Under the pieces are notes generated by a model. The model was not told the origin of the DNA. It did no database searches and worked only from the letters and a program-made list of their open reading frames with translations. 64,000 nt of DNA from Ochromonas danica (taxonomy: Eukaryota; Sar; Chrysophyceae; Chromulinales; Chromulinaceae): NCBI GenBank assembly GCA_015146655.1, contig VKHL01000005.1, positions 341,540-405,539 of the forward strand. The letters run 5' to 3'. This document shows positions 23,275-32,397 of the stretch, in pieces (the stretch's first letter is position 1; the number at the start of each line of letters is the position of its first letter). Made by a program: the position numbers and the translations under genes.

Positions 23275-24237
23275 TCAGGCATTGTCTGACATGGGGCCCA
23301 GCAGACCGCCAACAAGAGTCCCCAGCTGCATATATGGTCCTTGTCTTTGCTCACGCGTCATGGGTGCCGCTCCAGACGAGGAAGGTAGCAAGAAGACTGT
23401 ACTGCCCGCCAACTCCCTTGGCCAGTCAGGCGGCAGCACTTTTCTCACTCCAAACAACTCTTCTTTCTCCCTCACCTGGTCTCTTGCCAAGCCATTCTTT
23501 GCCCTCCAGTGCGACTTTGGGAAGAGCGCTTTCCATTGTCTTACTCCAGCAAAGGCAATAATCCTGGGGCAACACTCTTCAGGGGTCATCCGCGTATTGT
23601 GGGCAACACGATGGCAATGGCTGACAAGTCTTGCGTAGAAAGAGGATTTGTAAGATCGCACTTCATCATCCGAAATTTTGGAAGAATCTGTCTCGCAAAC
23701 ACCATAGAGCACATCTGTGAAGCCCAGCCCGCAGCTCTCGGGGCATTGCTGGTCACAGGAGGCGTTGTAATGGGCGGGAATGATGCCTGCGCGTGCAAGC
23801 AACGGCCACATTTGATTGGACGGATTGGCATAGTAATGGCCTGCTTGCCAAGACTTCTCGCTAGGATTGTGTCCAATAATGAGCAGATTGAGTCTCTTCT
23901 CCATCTTCCCAGGAGAACAGAACAATTCTCTCAGCCGCGGCGGCGGATCTCTCACTGCCACGAGGCTGTCCTCAGCATTCCCCTCATCATTCCCATGATT
24001 TGTTAACATAGCGCTCTCATACGTCCTCTTCTTGGTATCTCGAACAGACACCCCACCGCCTGTCACAGAGGAGGAATAATCTGCAGGACTCATAGCAGTG
24101 CTTGGTACAGACTTGTTAACTTTGAAGACTTCAGACATTATGTCACGATCTACAGAAGATTCTGTGCAAGAAAACCTCGAGAAGTCCATCGCAGTTCCCG
24201 GGTTGTATAGATCGGCTCCACTTTGGCACAGAATCAT
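23275..24237 (-). CDS. TDG/MUG-type mismatch-specific thymine/uracil-DNA glycosylase
   Basis: A single open frame gives 320 aa from the ATG at 24237 (the frame stays open upstream to a TTG at 24327, which I do not use). Residues about 110-320 are a uracil-DNA-glycosylase fold of the TDG/MUG family. Motif 1 is LLIIGHNPSEKSWQAGHYYA, with the catalytic-position Asn (GINPG in TDG/MUG), then NPSNQMWPLLARAGI and GLGFTDVLYGV. The late motif LLPSSSGAAP matches the MPSSSAR/NPSG loop that inserts into DNA. It should excise T or U opposite G, starting base-excision repair in the nucleus. The N-terminal 110 residues are S/T-rich without a domain. It is divergent to Hikeshi with 198 bp between the two ATGs. 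Confidence 0.9.
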   Translation of the reverse strand: MILCQSGADLYNPGTAMDFSRFSCTESSVDRDIMSEVFKVNKSVPSTAMSPADYSSSVTGGGVSVRDTKKRTYESAMLTNHGNDEGNAEDSLVAVRDPPPRLRELFCSPGKMEKRLNLLIIGHNPSEKSWQAGHYYANPSNQMWPLLARAGIIPAHYNASCDQQCPESCGLGFTDVLYGVCETDSSKISDDEVRSYKSSFYARLVSHCHRVAHNTRMTPEECCPRIIAFAGVRQWKALFPKSHWRAKNGLARDQVREKEELFGVRKVLPPDWPRELAGSTVFLLPSSSGAAPMTREQRQGPYMQLGTLVGGLLGPMSDNA

Positions 24238-24435
24238 GTTGTTTTGGGATAACACAGTCCCGCACCCAGATCGCCAAATCTTCAAATCTCCAGATCTGAG
24301 AGTTCTAGAAGAATCGGTGAAATGCAACGGGGAGGGAGGAAAGGGCGAGTGAACGATTGAACATTCCCATCGTGCTCGTGCTCGTCGTCCTGCCCTCTCT
24401 CGTCCCTCTTAGTCATTTGCAGTTCTCTTGTTGTC
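24238..24435. promoter_or_regulatory. divergent promoter region, DNA glycosylase / Hikeshi
   Basis: Only 198 bp separate the two ATGs. The region holds CCCAGATCGCCAAATC (24265-24280), which shares CCCAGATC-N-CCAAA with 56426-56438 and resembles 15012-15037. A second CCAGATCT lies at 24290-24297. A compact bidirectional promoter is the simplest reading. Confidence 0.45.
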
Positions 24436-25053
24436 ATGGCAGTGCAACCTCTCTTTGGTGTCGTGATTCCTGGCCGTCCTTTGATAACTGAGTTCCAACA
24501 GATTGATGCTACGAAGGCTGTGACAGTGGTCGACTTCCCCTCCACTATCACTGAGATCACTTTCTTCCTTCTGCCCACCACAGCCATCCCGCCAGGATAT
24601 GGGGCCATTCTCTACTACGCCATGCCTCCCTTCCAGCAGTGGGCCGTATTGGGCAGTGTGGACCCCAGCAAGCCGTCAGGAACCTTTCGCACTGGCTTTG
24701 CAACTAACGAAGAAATCAAGAACTGTCAATGCGTCCAACTAGGAGTCTCTCTAGAACCGTAAGTCAAGTCTGTGTCTGCCCCTCAACTGCAAAGGTCTAA
24801 TGCAGGCATTGTATCGAACAGATTGGACACCATTCGCAACTTAGAGATAACTTATTCTGGGGTCGAAGACCGGTTCGCCTTTGCTCACAAGATAGCGTTA
24901 GACTTGTTCCAGTACATGACATCGTTCTCCACGGGCGACTCCTCCAGCACGGGCATGATGGTTGTGCCCATGAATGTCTTTGATAAATGGATGGAGCGGT
25001 TTGAAAGGAAATATCGAATCGACCCGAACTTTATGATGAAAAACAATTCATAG
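24436..25053 (+). CDS. HIKESHI: Hikeshi / OPI10 family protein
   Basis: Two exons (24436-24758 and 24822-25053, 63-nt intron) give 184 aa, near the usual 190-200. The start MAVQPLFGVVIPGRPL matches the family opening (FGCLVAGRL). Then follow VVDFPSTITEITFFLL, IPPGYGAILYYAMPP, WAVLGSVDPSKPSGTFR and the C-terminal MVVPMNVFDKWMERFERKY with the typical NxxxKWYxxFxRK pattern. Hikeshi carries ATP-bound Hsp70 into the nucleus during heat stress by binding FG-nucleoporins; the yeast relative is OPI10. The acceptor used (before 24822) keeps the frame; an AG at 24805 would shift it. Identification is secure by overall pattern. Confidence 0.92.
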
Positions 25054-25149
25054 TTAGTTAGTAGATTGTCTGTCATTGGTGTGATCTCATAACGTTAGGT
25101 GATGGAGAATTGGCTTCATTACTATAACTGCGCACGAAATCTTTTAGCA

Positions 25150-25682
25150 CTAGACCGGAGGGACACTGCTCTGATTGTCGGGATAAGTTGAGTAGAGGGG
25201 CTCAGCTTTGGCGAAGGCTGGATTGGTGGTGGCATCCTCGGGAGTGTAGGAGACGGCCGTGCTGTCGAGCTCTTGAGGATTGCTCAGAATCTTCGCCTCC
25301 AAATTACTACCTGCCAACGGAGAGACATATATTCCCGCGGAAAATGCCACAATACAACCTGAAATGTACATAAAGCAGGCGAAGCCATAGCCAGCAGTGT
25401 GGTCCTCGTAGACTTCGTCATCTACGGGAACACAGAAACACAAAATAAGCTATGGGAAGAATTGTGCACAGACGCATTAACAAAGAGGAGAGGCACTCTA
25501 CCAAGGTCATGATCTTTGAGGAAATCGTTGGCCAATGATTTCCCGCCCGCCTCGCAGCACAGGGCTAGGAAGAAGAAAAACAAGGAAATGAAAAGCAAAG
25601 ATACGGACATCTTCAGCTTCGCTCGCTCATAAAATTCACGAGCAGGCTGAGATAGATCGTCAATGTTTTTCTTGGTCAACAT
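25150..25682 (-). CDS. small two-TM protein of unknown function
   Basis: Exons 25682-25502 and 25421-25150, with an 80-nt intron, give 150 aa. The N-terminus is cytosolic-like and charged (MLTKKNIDDLSQPAREFYER), followed by a strong membrane segment SVSLLFISLFFFFLALCCEA. After an acidic loop across the splice (KDHDLDDEVYEDH) comes a second segment, FACFMYISGCIVAFSAGIYV, and a soluble tail ending SSVPPV. I do not recognise a family. The gene is head-to-head with the FkbM-like methyltransferase, 240 bp apart. Confidence 0.72.
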
Positions 25683-25922
25683 GACGAGGAAGAAAGAAAG
25701 AAAGACCTCCTAGATTATTATTATATTAAATGACTGCCAAGATTGGGGAAGGATCTTCTCCCACGCAACACAATAACTTGTTATCACCCTTCTTTGCCTT
25801 GCTCGAACAAAAAACAAGGGACTGAAATCTGTGAAAAGAGACTGAATTGACCGTATCTTCTTCGTCTTCTGCCTCTCTGCGCACCACTCTAGCACTCTTC
25901 TGCTTCTCTGTCTCACATTTCT
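25683..25922. promoter_or_regulatory. divergent promoter region, two-TM protein / methyltransferase
   Basis: This 240-bp gap between two ATGs contains copy A of a bipartite element: CCCACGCAAC (25760-25769), a 13-bp spacer, then ATCACCCTTCT (25783-25793). The same two blocks occur at 30554-30587 and 63659-63690. Confidence 0.45.
25760..25793 (+). promoter_or_regulatory. bipartite CCCACGCA...TCACC-CTTCT element, copy A
   Basis: CCCACGCAAC is followed after 13 bp by ATCACCCTTCT. It differs from copy B (30554-30587) mainly by one missing A in the second block and by the spacer. It lies 163 bp upstream of the methyltransferase ATG and 78 bp from the ATG of the divergent gene. Confidence 0.45.
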
Positions 25923-26966
25923 ATGGCGCAGACCCGCAGCTGTCTGCTCTGGTCCATGCTGTGCCTCGCTTGGCTAGCCTTCTATGCCAAGGCCCCAGCA
26001 GTTCCAGCAGGAATGACAAGGCAGGAGAGTTTGTTCAGCCAACAAGAAAAGCTGGCCGCAGAGCATCGTAAGTGGAGGCTTCGCAAAGAAGCTAAACAGC
26101 GCGTAAAGGAAATGAACCAGCCTGCCTCTGCCGCCTATCAAGAACATGAGCGGATTCGCACTCTTAATGAAAGAGCTGGAAGCAGAGAGGATCATTACAA
26201 GTCCACCACTTTACCTCCTCCCTATGAGATGCTTTCGTTCTTCAACTACTCCCAGCTCCTTCCATTGCCCACCACTGTGGACGAAGAGAAAGGCACTGGC
26301 CGGTGCTCCTTTTGGGGAGCGTTTTGTCCGATGGAGAATGTTGAGCATCGCCTTGTTCGTCAATATATTCGTCCAAATGATGTTGTTCTGGAAGTTGGTG
26401 CTCGTTTTGGCACTACAACATGTACCATTGCTGCACAACAACAGAATTCTGGCTTATTGGTGGCTGTGGAGCCCGATTCCAGCGTTTGGAATTTGCTAGC
26501 ACGTAATGTTCACAATCATTTCTGTAGTGGATGGATTTTAAGAGGTGTGGTCTCCAATGAAGGCCATGTAGTTAGTCCGCAATCCTACGGCACTCGTGCT
26601 CACAAAAGTCGCCCTGACGTTGCACAACCCAAATCGGCCTTTCTAACATTTGAAAGGCTTCAAGAAGCAGTTAGTTCGCGCTTTACAGTCTTGTTGATCG
26701 ACTGTGAAGGATGTATAGACAATCTTTTCGCAAGCAGTGGCAATCAAACTGTGCCCAATACGATTGCTCTCGGGCAAATGCTTCGAGACGTGCGCACAAT
26801 CATTTTGGAAGCTGACATGGGTGTGAATGCACCTGATTGTTATGCTGATTGTGTTGACTATAATGCATGGATTAATCGTTTCGAAGGCTTAGGCTATAGA
26901 AAAGTCCATCAAGAAGTTGATCCAAATTATTGGTTCATTGGTCACTATGTCTTTCAACGAGCATAA
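25923..26966 (+). CDS. secreted or Golgi FkbM-like SAM-dependent methyltransferase
   Basis: A single exon gives 347 aa. Residues 1-24 (MAQTRSCLLWSMLCLAWLAF) form a signal peptide or signal anchor. A K/E/R-rich, probably coiled stem follows (about 35-85), as in Golgi type II enzymes. The catalytic part starts at about 135 with VVLEVGARFGTTTCTIAA, the glycine-rich SAM loop (E/DxGAxxG), then LLVAVEPDSSVWNLLARNV, where the Glu of AVEPD binds the SAM ribose. Further FkbM-like pieces are TFERLQEA ... VLLIDCEGCIDNL and IILEADM. FkbM enzymes O-methylate sugars or glycolipids. The substrate is unknown. Many cysteines in the lumenal part agree with a secretory location. Confidence 0.8.
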   Translation: MAQTRSCLLWSMLCLAWLAFYAKAPAVPAGMTRQESLFSQQEKLAAEHRKWRLRKEAKQRVKEMNQPASAAYQEHERIRTLNERAGSREDHYKSTTLPPPYEMLSFFNYSQLLPLPTTVDEEKGTGRCSFWGAFCPMENVEHRLVRQYIRPNDVVLEVGARFGTTTCTIAAQQQNSGLLVAVEPDSSVWNLLARNVHNHFCSGWILRGVVSNEGHVVSPQSYGTRAHKSRPDVAQPKSAFLTFERLQEAVSSRFTVLLIDCEGCIDNLFASSGNQTVPNTIALGQMLRDVRTIILEADMGVNAPDCYADCVDYNAWINRFEGLGYRKVHQEVDPNYWFIGHYVFQRA

Positions 26967-27078
26967 GTAGGCCAGTTATTTTATTATATCTGTAATTCAT
27001 GTAAATAGCAAATGGAGACCAAGACCCCCTTCACCGTAAAATTATCTAAACTAATGGCACTAAAATACACCATGTGGA

Positions 27079-30000
27079 TCATATATCAATTGACAAGCCC
27101 ACCTGATCTACTGACTCAGTAGTGTTTGATATCAATTCACTATCAACACCTATCTCGACACCTTTCTTCAACTCCACAGAAGCCATTGCAGACAACTGTG
27201 AAGCATGAATATGAGGGCCTGATTGAGGAGTTCCCCCATACAGAGGAGTGCCTGGCAGTACATAATGACTGAGGCGATAGAGTTCATGAGCATGGCTGAC
27301 CTCGCGAGTGAGGAGGGGCTTTGTCCAGTGCTCGTCATCTTGCATGGAAGTATTGAGTAACGACAAACGCACTATTTCAAAGAAGACATTGATATCTATC
27401 ACTCCACATTCAAACACATCCATAACAGCCATTAATCTCTGAATTTCTTCAACTGAATAGAGATAGCTTCTCTTTGTAGAAGACGGTGAGTCCGTCGAAG
27501 AAGAAGAGGTAGAAGAAGCGGAAGCGCGCATTAGGTCGAGCTGTAGACAGCCTCGGAGAAGATCATGAAGACTGAAAGCGCCATCTTCATCTTCATCGAA
27601 GAATCGGAAGGCTTCTTCTAATTTCTCATGGTTTGGATAAATCGCGGCAACGACATCACTGGAGATGGCATGGCCGAAATACGGTTGAGAACACTGTTGT
27701 TGGCCGAGATGATGCTCATGTTCCTCAGGCTTGGGCTGAACTAAGGAAAGACCTCCTCCTTCCACAGCACTCTGTGAAGCACCAACGTTGCCATTATCTA
27801 TGTACACATCCTCCACTCCAACGACACCCGTGGATGAGCCACGTTCCTCTAAACGATCTAATTCTCCTTCCGAGCCAATACTATGGATGTACTGGCTCAA
27901 TGCCTGCATGTTATGAATTGAATCAGCATCATCGCGGTAACGCCCAAATATAATGTCATCGTCGAAGCTGTTGAGAAAGTCAACGTACTTGATTTCAGAA
28001 GTGGTCCTTTCAACTGCACCAGAAGCTGACGTCATCTCTTCTTTGATGAGATACCGTGCGAAGCGCCGCCAAGATAGAGAAATGTTGATGACATCGGTCA
28101 TGCAGCGCAGCCAGTGCTGTTGAGAGATCTGCCCGTCAAGATTTCGGTCACCTTTCTCAAATGATTCAAGAAGCAACTGCTTGCGCACACAAATCAACTC
28201 TTCAATAGAAATGCTCGATCCTATTAGAATCTCCTCACCCATTTTTCCAGAAGGAGATGTGACACGGCGACTGGCCCCATTCGATACCACCTGTGGGGAC
28301 CTCGTCGAATCCATGGACAAACCTACATCTCCTTCCTGATCACGGCCATAACTGGGCAAGTCAAGTGTAGTATCGCGATGTGGATTTTCTTGACTTAGCT
28401 CAGAGTCAAAGTGCAGCGGAGTTGCATAGAAATAATGCACAGTGTACTGTAGATTCGTACCGTGGACGAGTTTGGCTTCGCTCATATTGTCCACAGGCCC
28501 CATAGCGTACTCGGTCATGCTGTACTGGCGCGTCATGGAAGTACTCGACTTGCGCAAGCGAACACTCGAGGAAAAGTCCAAAGAGAGCTCCTCAGGAGGC
28601 ACAACGGAGAATTCCATGTAAGCTGCGGAGTTGCCCGATCCTCCATAATCAGAGGCAGAGAAAATCGTGCAAAGCATACTTCCACCAATCGCACTATTGG
28701 CGCTGCGAATGGTGTAAGGTTCGTCATATCCTGAGCGTACACACTCATGACTGCGAATAACAAACTTAAGACTGTTTCGTAAGAGAAATGCTTCGACAAC
28801 ATCCGGTCCGAATGATACCCCAGCACCTCTCGCAGAAGGATGTTTACCTTGTAGATCAATTGGATCGGACCATAAGGCATCACGAATCAGTTGTTGAAGG
28901 AAGATTTTTTCGTTGTCACGACCAACACCTTCCAAGGCTTCTCCTTCCTCAGGCATTTCTTCTAATGAAAAGGCGACCCGATGGATACGGTCGAGGTCCT
29001 CCAGTGTCGTCGATTCGCAATGGAATAAACCACCATGGACAACAAAGATAGCATCATTGACAATCGTAAATAACGGGATTTGTTGGAATACTTCCACAAA
29101 GAGACCGAAGGTCAGTGGGTCATACTTCTCGTAGCATTCAAGTTGAAATCCATAGACGGAACAGATGGCGAAGTCTTCATGGTTACCGCGATTTAGCACA
29201 ACACAATCAGGCCTCGCGATAAAGAGAGCTAGCAAAACGCACATGACTTCCACACCGTGCGGTCCGCGATCGACGAAGTCACCATTAAAGATATATTTGT
29301 TGTTTGAAGTAGGGAGGCCAGCCGCATCGAGGATGTGGAAGAGATCAGCAAGCTGCCCATGAATATCTCCTACAACTGTAAGCTTGTCTTCAGGTCGTAC
29401 AGTCACGTGAGAGGTGTTGGGCAGATTCTTCAAAATCCGAAAGCTCAATCTTAACAGTTTGTGTACAGCCTTGGGAATAAGTTTTCCGCCTCGGCGATAG
29501 ACATCAATGATTAACCTTGCCTCGTGCATGGTGACAAGACCTGGTGGGAGATCAAAATCGTACAGGTTTTCCTCCGTTACTCGGAATGAACTCAACGGCG
29601 CCATCGTCACCACTCGCATCGCGCGAATGGAACGTTCCAAGTGACGAAATTGAGTCAAATCTATCGCGTTTACCCCTTGGGAGGGACGGTTTCGACTGGA
29701 ATCTCCTTTCTCAGCTTTCTTTTGAATAGCACGTACAATGCGCAAGAGGAAAGTGGCCAACAGCATGAGGTCGTCGGAACTGATCGCCTCCAAGTTATTC
29801 AGCAGCTGCAACAGTGAAAATAGCATGGAGTTAGTAAGTCGACCATAGCGAAAATAGCTGAATAGAAGAGATGGCAGCAGGCTTACCATCCACTGCTTGT
29901 TGCGATTGGCCAAGGCAGTTCGCAGTTGCTGGGCACGCCAGCCTTTCTGCTGTTTGTAATGGCTCGAGCTGTCACTGAGATGAGCGAGCTCCTTGGTGGA

Positions 30001-30282
30001 GAGCAGGTCAAAGAAGTCTTCGCAACTATCTCTTCGTTCGATTTTAACGGTGGAGATCATTCGTAACGCTTCTCTCTCAGCGGAGATTTGAGCGATGATA
30101 TCCACTTCACTGTCATGCCGCTGTAAAATATCCTCGCGCATTTTATGAACTTCTGAATCTGGAATTTCTTGCGGGTCTTCATCTTTAGCTGACTTCTTGC
30201 TCTTACGCTTACCGCTTTTCACCTCACTGGGTTGGCTATTGCTGTCGACGTGCAGAGCGGTTTTGGAGGAAGAGCAACCCAT
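27079..30282 (-). CDS. PPEF/RdgC-like Ser/Thr protein phosphatase with EF-hands, N-myristoylated
   Basis: A single exon gives 1,067 aa. The start MGCSSSK is a consensus for N-myristoylation plus palmitoylation at Cys3. The PPP catalytic domain (about residues 270-560) has all signature blocks: GDIHGQ (about 303), GDFVDRGP, RGNHED (about 366), VVHGGLFH, DALWSDP, RGAGVSFG, IRSHECVRSGYD and IFSASDYGGSGN. EF-hand-like loops follow: DRNLDGQISQQH (about 718, lacking the final acidic residue), DEDEDGAFSLHD (about 898) and a degenerate one near 958. The order phosphatase then EF-hands matches PPEF/RdgC, Ca2+-stimulated phosphatases of sensory cells; PPEF is about 750 aa, so this protein is longer. 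Long S-rich inserts separate the parts. Expected role: membrane-bound, Ca2+-regulated dephosphorylation. Confidence 0.93.
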   Translation of the reverse strand: MGCSSSKTALHVDSNSQPSEVKSGKRKSKKSAKDEDPQEIPDSEVHKMREDILQRHDSEVDIIAQISAEREALRMISTVKIERRDSCEDFFDLLSTKELAHLSDSSSHYKQQKGWRAQQLRTALANRNKQWMVSLLPSLLFSYFRYGRLTNSMLFSLLQLLNNLEAISSDDLMLLATFLLRIVRAIQKKAEKGDSSRNRPSQGVNAIDLTQFRHLERSIRAMRVVTMAPLSSFRVTEENLYDFDLPPGLVTMHEARLIIDVYRRGGKLIPKAVHKLLRLSFRILKNLPNTSHVTVRPEDKLTVVGDIHGQLADLFHILDAAGLPTSNNKYIFNGDFVDRGPHGVEVMCVLLALFIARPDCVVLNRGNHEDFAICSVYGFQLECYEKYDPLTFGLFVEVFQQIPLFTIVNDAIFVVHGGLFHCESTTLEDLDRIHRVAFSLEEMPEEGEALEGVGRDNEKIFLQQLIRDALWSDPIDLQGKHPSARGAGVSFGPDVVEAFLLRNSLKFVIRSHECVRSGYDEPYTIRSANSAIGGSMLCTIFSASDYGGSGNSAAYMEFSVVPPEELSLDFSSSVRLRKSSTSMTRQYSMTEYAMGPVDNMSEAKLVHGTNLQYTVHYFYATPLHFDSELSQENPHRDTTLDLPSYGRDQEGDVGLSMDSTRSPQVVSNGASRRVTSPSGKMGEEILIGSSISIEELICVRKQLLLESFEKGDRNLDGQISQQHWLRCMTDVINISLSWRRFARYLIKEEMTSASGAVERTTSEIKYVDFLNSFDDDIIFGRYRDDADSIHNMQALSQYIHSIGSEGELDRLEERGSSTGVVGVEDVYIDNGNVGASQSAVEGGGLSLVQPKPEEHEHHLGQQQCSQPYFGHAISSDVVAAIYPNHEKLEEAFRFFDEDEDGAFSLHDLLRGCLQLDLMRASASSTSSSSTDSPSSTKRSYLYSVEEIQRLMAVMDVFECGVIDINVFFEIVRLSLLNTSMQDDEHWTKPLLTREVSHAHELYRLSHYVLPGTPLYGGTPQSGPHIHASQLSAMASVELKKGVEIGVDSELISNTTESVDQVGLSIDI

Positions 30283-30694
30283 CTTATCGAACTCTTCGAC
30301 CCTGAACTCACTATGCGCTATTAGACAGAATGAGGGATGAAGAGTCTATGGGTAGGATCTCATAAGAAAGGATGGCAGAATGTGTCCGTCAAGGCGAGAT
30401 TCTTCTTCACCAACAGCAGCTGTTGTCTGTCACTCAGAGCACTCCCAACAAGACCTTTCGCTTCTCTCACTCTCAGCACTCGCTCCGCTGCTGGGCTGCT
30501 CACCGTGTCTTGCCGTGCGCAACACAACCAGCACAGCAACAACGAGGCCTTGTCCCACGCAACGGAGTAATAATCATCACCACTTCTCGCTGCTCGCTCT
30601 GTGGGTTAAGTTGTCAAGTTGGGTGTTGTTGCGGCAGAGAGGAGGCCTAGTGGCTTGTTTTGTGATCGACTAGAGAAAAGACCTCCCAGACACC
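30283..30694. promoter_or_regulatory. divergent promoter region, PPEF-like phosphatase / cyclophilin
   Basis: This 412-bp gap between two ATGs contains several short open frames on both strands, none recognisable. Copy B of the bipartite element lies at 30554-30587. The rest is pyrimidine- and GC-rich sequence without clear structure. Confidence 0.45.
30554..30587 (+). promoter_or_regulatory. bipartite CCCACGCA...TCACCACTTCT element, copy B
   Basis: CCCACGCAAC (30554-30563), a 12-bp spacer containing TAATAATC, then ATCACCACTTCT (30576-30587). The 11-mer TCACCACTTCT is identical to copy C (63680-63690) and CCCACGCA is identical in all three copies. It lies 141 bp upstream of the cyclophilin ATG. 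Confidence 0.5.
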
Positions 30695-31420
30695 ATGAGA
30701 AGAACTTTGCCTCTGCTTCGAGGTGCGAAAGGCCGTGGATGGTACTATCATTTCAAGGAAAAGCCAGAAGACTTCGCTAGACACACTGCTCCCACTCCCT
30801 TCGACTGGAAGGCCACGAATGAAATCTGCAACCCCTCCATCCGTCCTGTAGCTTTCTTTACCCTAGCTAGTGGAGGAGAGACTTTAGGCACTTTAGAGTT
30901 CGAGTTAGCCAAGGACATCATGCCCAAGATGGTGGAGAACTTCACCAAAATCGTGCTGGGCGAAACTGCGCTGGCCAAGGGATACAAGAACACGAAAATT
31001 CACAAGATACAAAAAGGAGTGGCGATCATGGCTGGCGATATCGTTTACAATGACGGCACAGGGTCGCATTCAGCTTATGCCCAGCGCTTCTTGCCTGATG
31101 AGAACTTCATCATTCCTCACTCAGAGCGCGGCCTCATCAGGTAGATGAACTCTCTCCTTGCTGCACCTCCTTGAAGAATGTCTGATTGACCTTAATCTTC
31201 CTCCTTCTTCTCTTGTCTCAGCATGGCTTCCGTCGGAGTGAACACCAATGGTTCGCAGTTCTATATCTCCTTGTCGCCCACCTACCACCTCAACGGTCGC
31301 TGCTCCGTCTTCGGCCGCCTCATCAAAGGTGACGATATCCTCGAACGTATTGAGAAAGTCTTTACTGTGCGGAGAGTGCCAGTCTCGGACATCGTCATTG
31401 CAGACTGTGGATTGCGTTAA
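30695..31420 (+). CDS. divergent cyclophilin-type protein, probably organellar
   Basis: Exons 30695-31140 and 31222-31420 (81-nt intron) give 214 aa. The basic start MRRTLPLLRGAKGRGWYYHF suggests a mitochondrial presequence. The cyclophilin fold is clear: ETLGTLEFELAKDIMPKMVE, NFTKIV, then after splicing GLISMASVGVNTNGSQFYIS (family LSMANxGPNTNGSQFFI) and VFGRLIKGDDIL. Key prolyl-isomerase positions are changed. The FHRIIPGFMCQGGDF block reads IHKIQKGVAIMAGDI, so the catalytic Arg is Lys, and the Gln and Phe are lost; the Trp of the EWLDGKHVVFG block is replaced in TYHLNGRCSVFG. It may therefore act as a structural or binding cyclophilin rather than an efficient isomerase. The AG used for splicing completes Ser (AG|C) in phase. 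Confidence 0.88.
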
Positions 31421-31497
31421 GTTAAGAGAGTTGCTCCTAGTCTTTGGATGGGGGGAATTACTTTGTATTTACATGGCCATGGCTGTCTTCTTCGTTA

Positions 31498-32166
31498 CTA
31501 TTCTTTGTTAGTCTTGAGAGAGCCCCTCTCGGCAGGCTGGCGCAGGGCAGAAGTGTCCACAGGGTCTGTGAGACGACTCAACCAATTCGTGAAGAAGTTA
31601 CCCTCCTCCTGCTTCTCCTTCTCTCGCTCGATCAGAACGATAGGCTCATCAGGAAAGGCCTTAAGGCAGTATCCATATTCGAAGACTTCCTTCTCTCCAT
31701 TGTCCACGCGTTGTCGATGGAAGGTGCGCAGCTTGGGGAAGAGCTTGAAGGCGCCCTTCAGCAGCTCCTCCTCCACCTCGTAGACTGCGTGAGAGACCTT
31801 CTGATCCCTAGGAATGGTCATCGACCCCACAGGTAGCCACTCGGCATCTGTTCCATTGCGGGGGCGGAAGAAGATGTTGTACTCGGGCACGCCGCGCTTG
31901 GCCTGGCGCTCGTAAGTGAGCGTGCCGATGTCCTTCTCCTCCTTCTTCACCTCCTCCACCTTGCCAAACCCTTTGCCTCTTGTTGGCTTAAGATCTTGGG
32001 GAGGCTCTTCGACTATTTCTTCAGTCATAAAGAGGCGCTGGCTGGATAATTGAGTGGCAAGCGATGAAGTCGTCCGGAGCACTGAGCTATAGGCAGGGCT
32101 CCAGCCCACGCAGACCTTCATAGAGACCATACTGAGGATAGATAGAATGAGCAGGATTGTCACCAT
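31498..32166 (-). CDS. small plastid-type protein with signal peptide (HHL1-like, tentative)
   Basis: A single exon gives 222 aa from the ATG at 32166; an upstream in-frame GTG (32172) is not used. Residues 1-22 are a signal peptide (MVTILLILSILSMVSMKVCV) followed by G-WSPAYSS and an S/T/R-rich, acid-poor stretch to about residue 45, fitting the bipartite presequence of secondary plastids with Trp at the cleavage site. The mature part has RGKGFGKVEEVKKEE, YERQAKRGVPEYNIFFRPRN, EWLPVGSMTIPR, EEELLKGAFKLFPKLR and EYGYCLKAFPDEPI. I associate this with a plant/cyanobacterial group of small photosystem-related proteins (HHL1-like, DUF6523-like), but from memory of pattern only. The name is uncertain; plastid targeting is better supported. 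Confidence 0.72.
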   Translation of the reverse strand: MVTILLILSILSMVSMKVCVGWSPAYSSVLRTTSSLATQLSSQRLFMTEEIVEEPPQDLKPTRGKGFGKVEEVKKEEKDIGTLTYERQAKRGVPEYNIFFRPRNGTDAEWLPVGSMTIPRDQKVSHAVYEVEEELLKGAFKLFPKLRTFHRQRVDNGEKEVFEYGYCLKAFPDEPIVLIEREKEKQEEGNFFTNWLSRLTDPVDTSALRQPAERGSLKTNKE

Positions 32167-32308
32167 TCGCACCGACAGAGGAGGAAAAGATGTCTTTCTT
32201 CAATGACTCACTTCACTTCTCACTGACCCAGCCGCCGCTTTCGAGTTTCGCAGATTCGGGATTTCGACTTTCAGGGAAGTGGTAAAATAAGGGAAATGCA
32301 TTAAGAAG

Positions 32309-32331
32309 GGTAAAAGAAGGCAAAATCATGG
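32309..32331 (+). promoter_or_regulatory. GGTAAAAGA-GGCAAAATC promoter word (copy 1)
   Basis: The stretch reads GGTAAAAGAAGGCAAAATC then ATGG. The same word, with two differences, lies on the minus strand at 41576-41598 upstream of the adenylyl-cyclase gene. Related GGTAAAA words flank it here (32281, 32340). It lies 67-89 bp before the cytochrome b5 reductase ATG. Confidence 0.45.
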
Positions 32332-32397
32332 GCAAGAAGGGTAAAATTCCAACCTTTGCTGCTTCAGAATATCAGACAGACACACCCACCTCACAGA

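Noticed and set aside
24238-24327. Upstream extension of the glycosylase to 24327
   Set aside because: It would need a TTG start and would run into the divergent promoter; an ATG at 24237 suffices.
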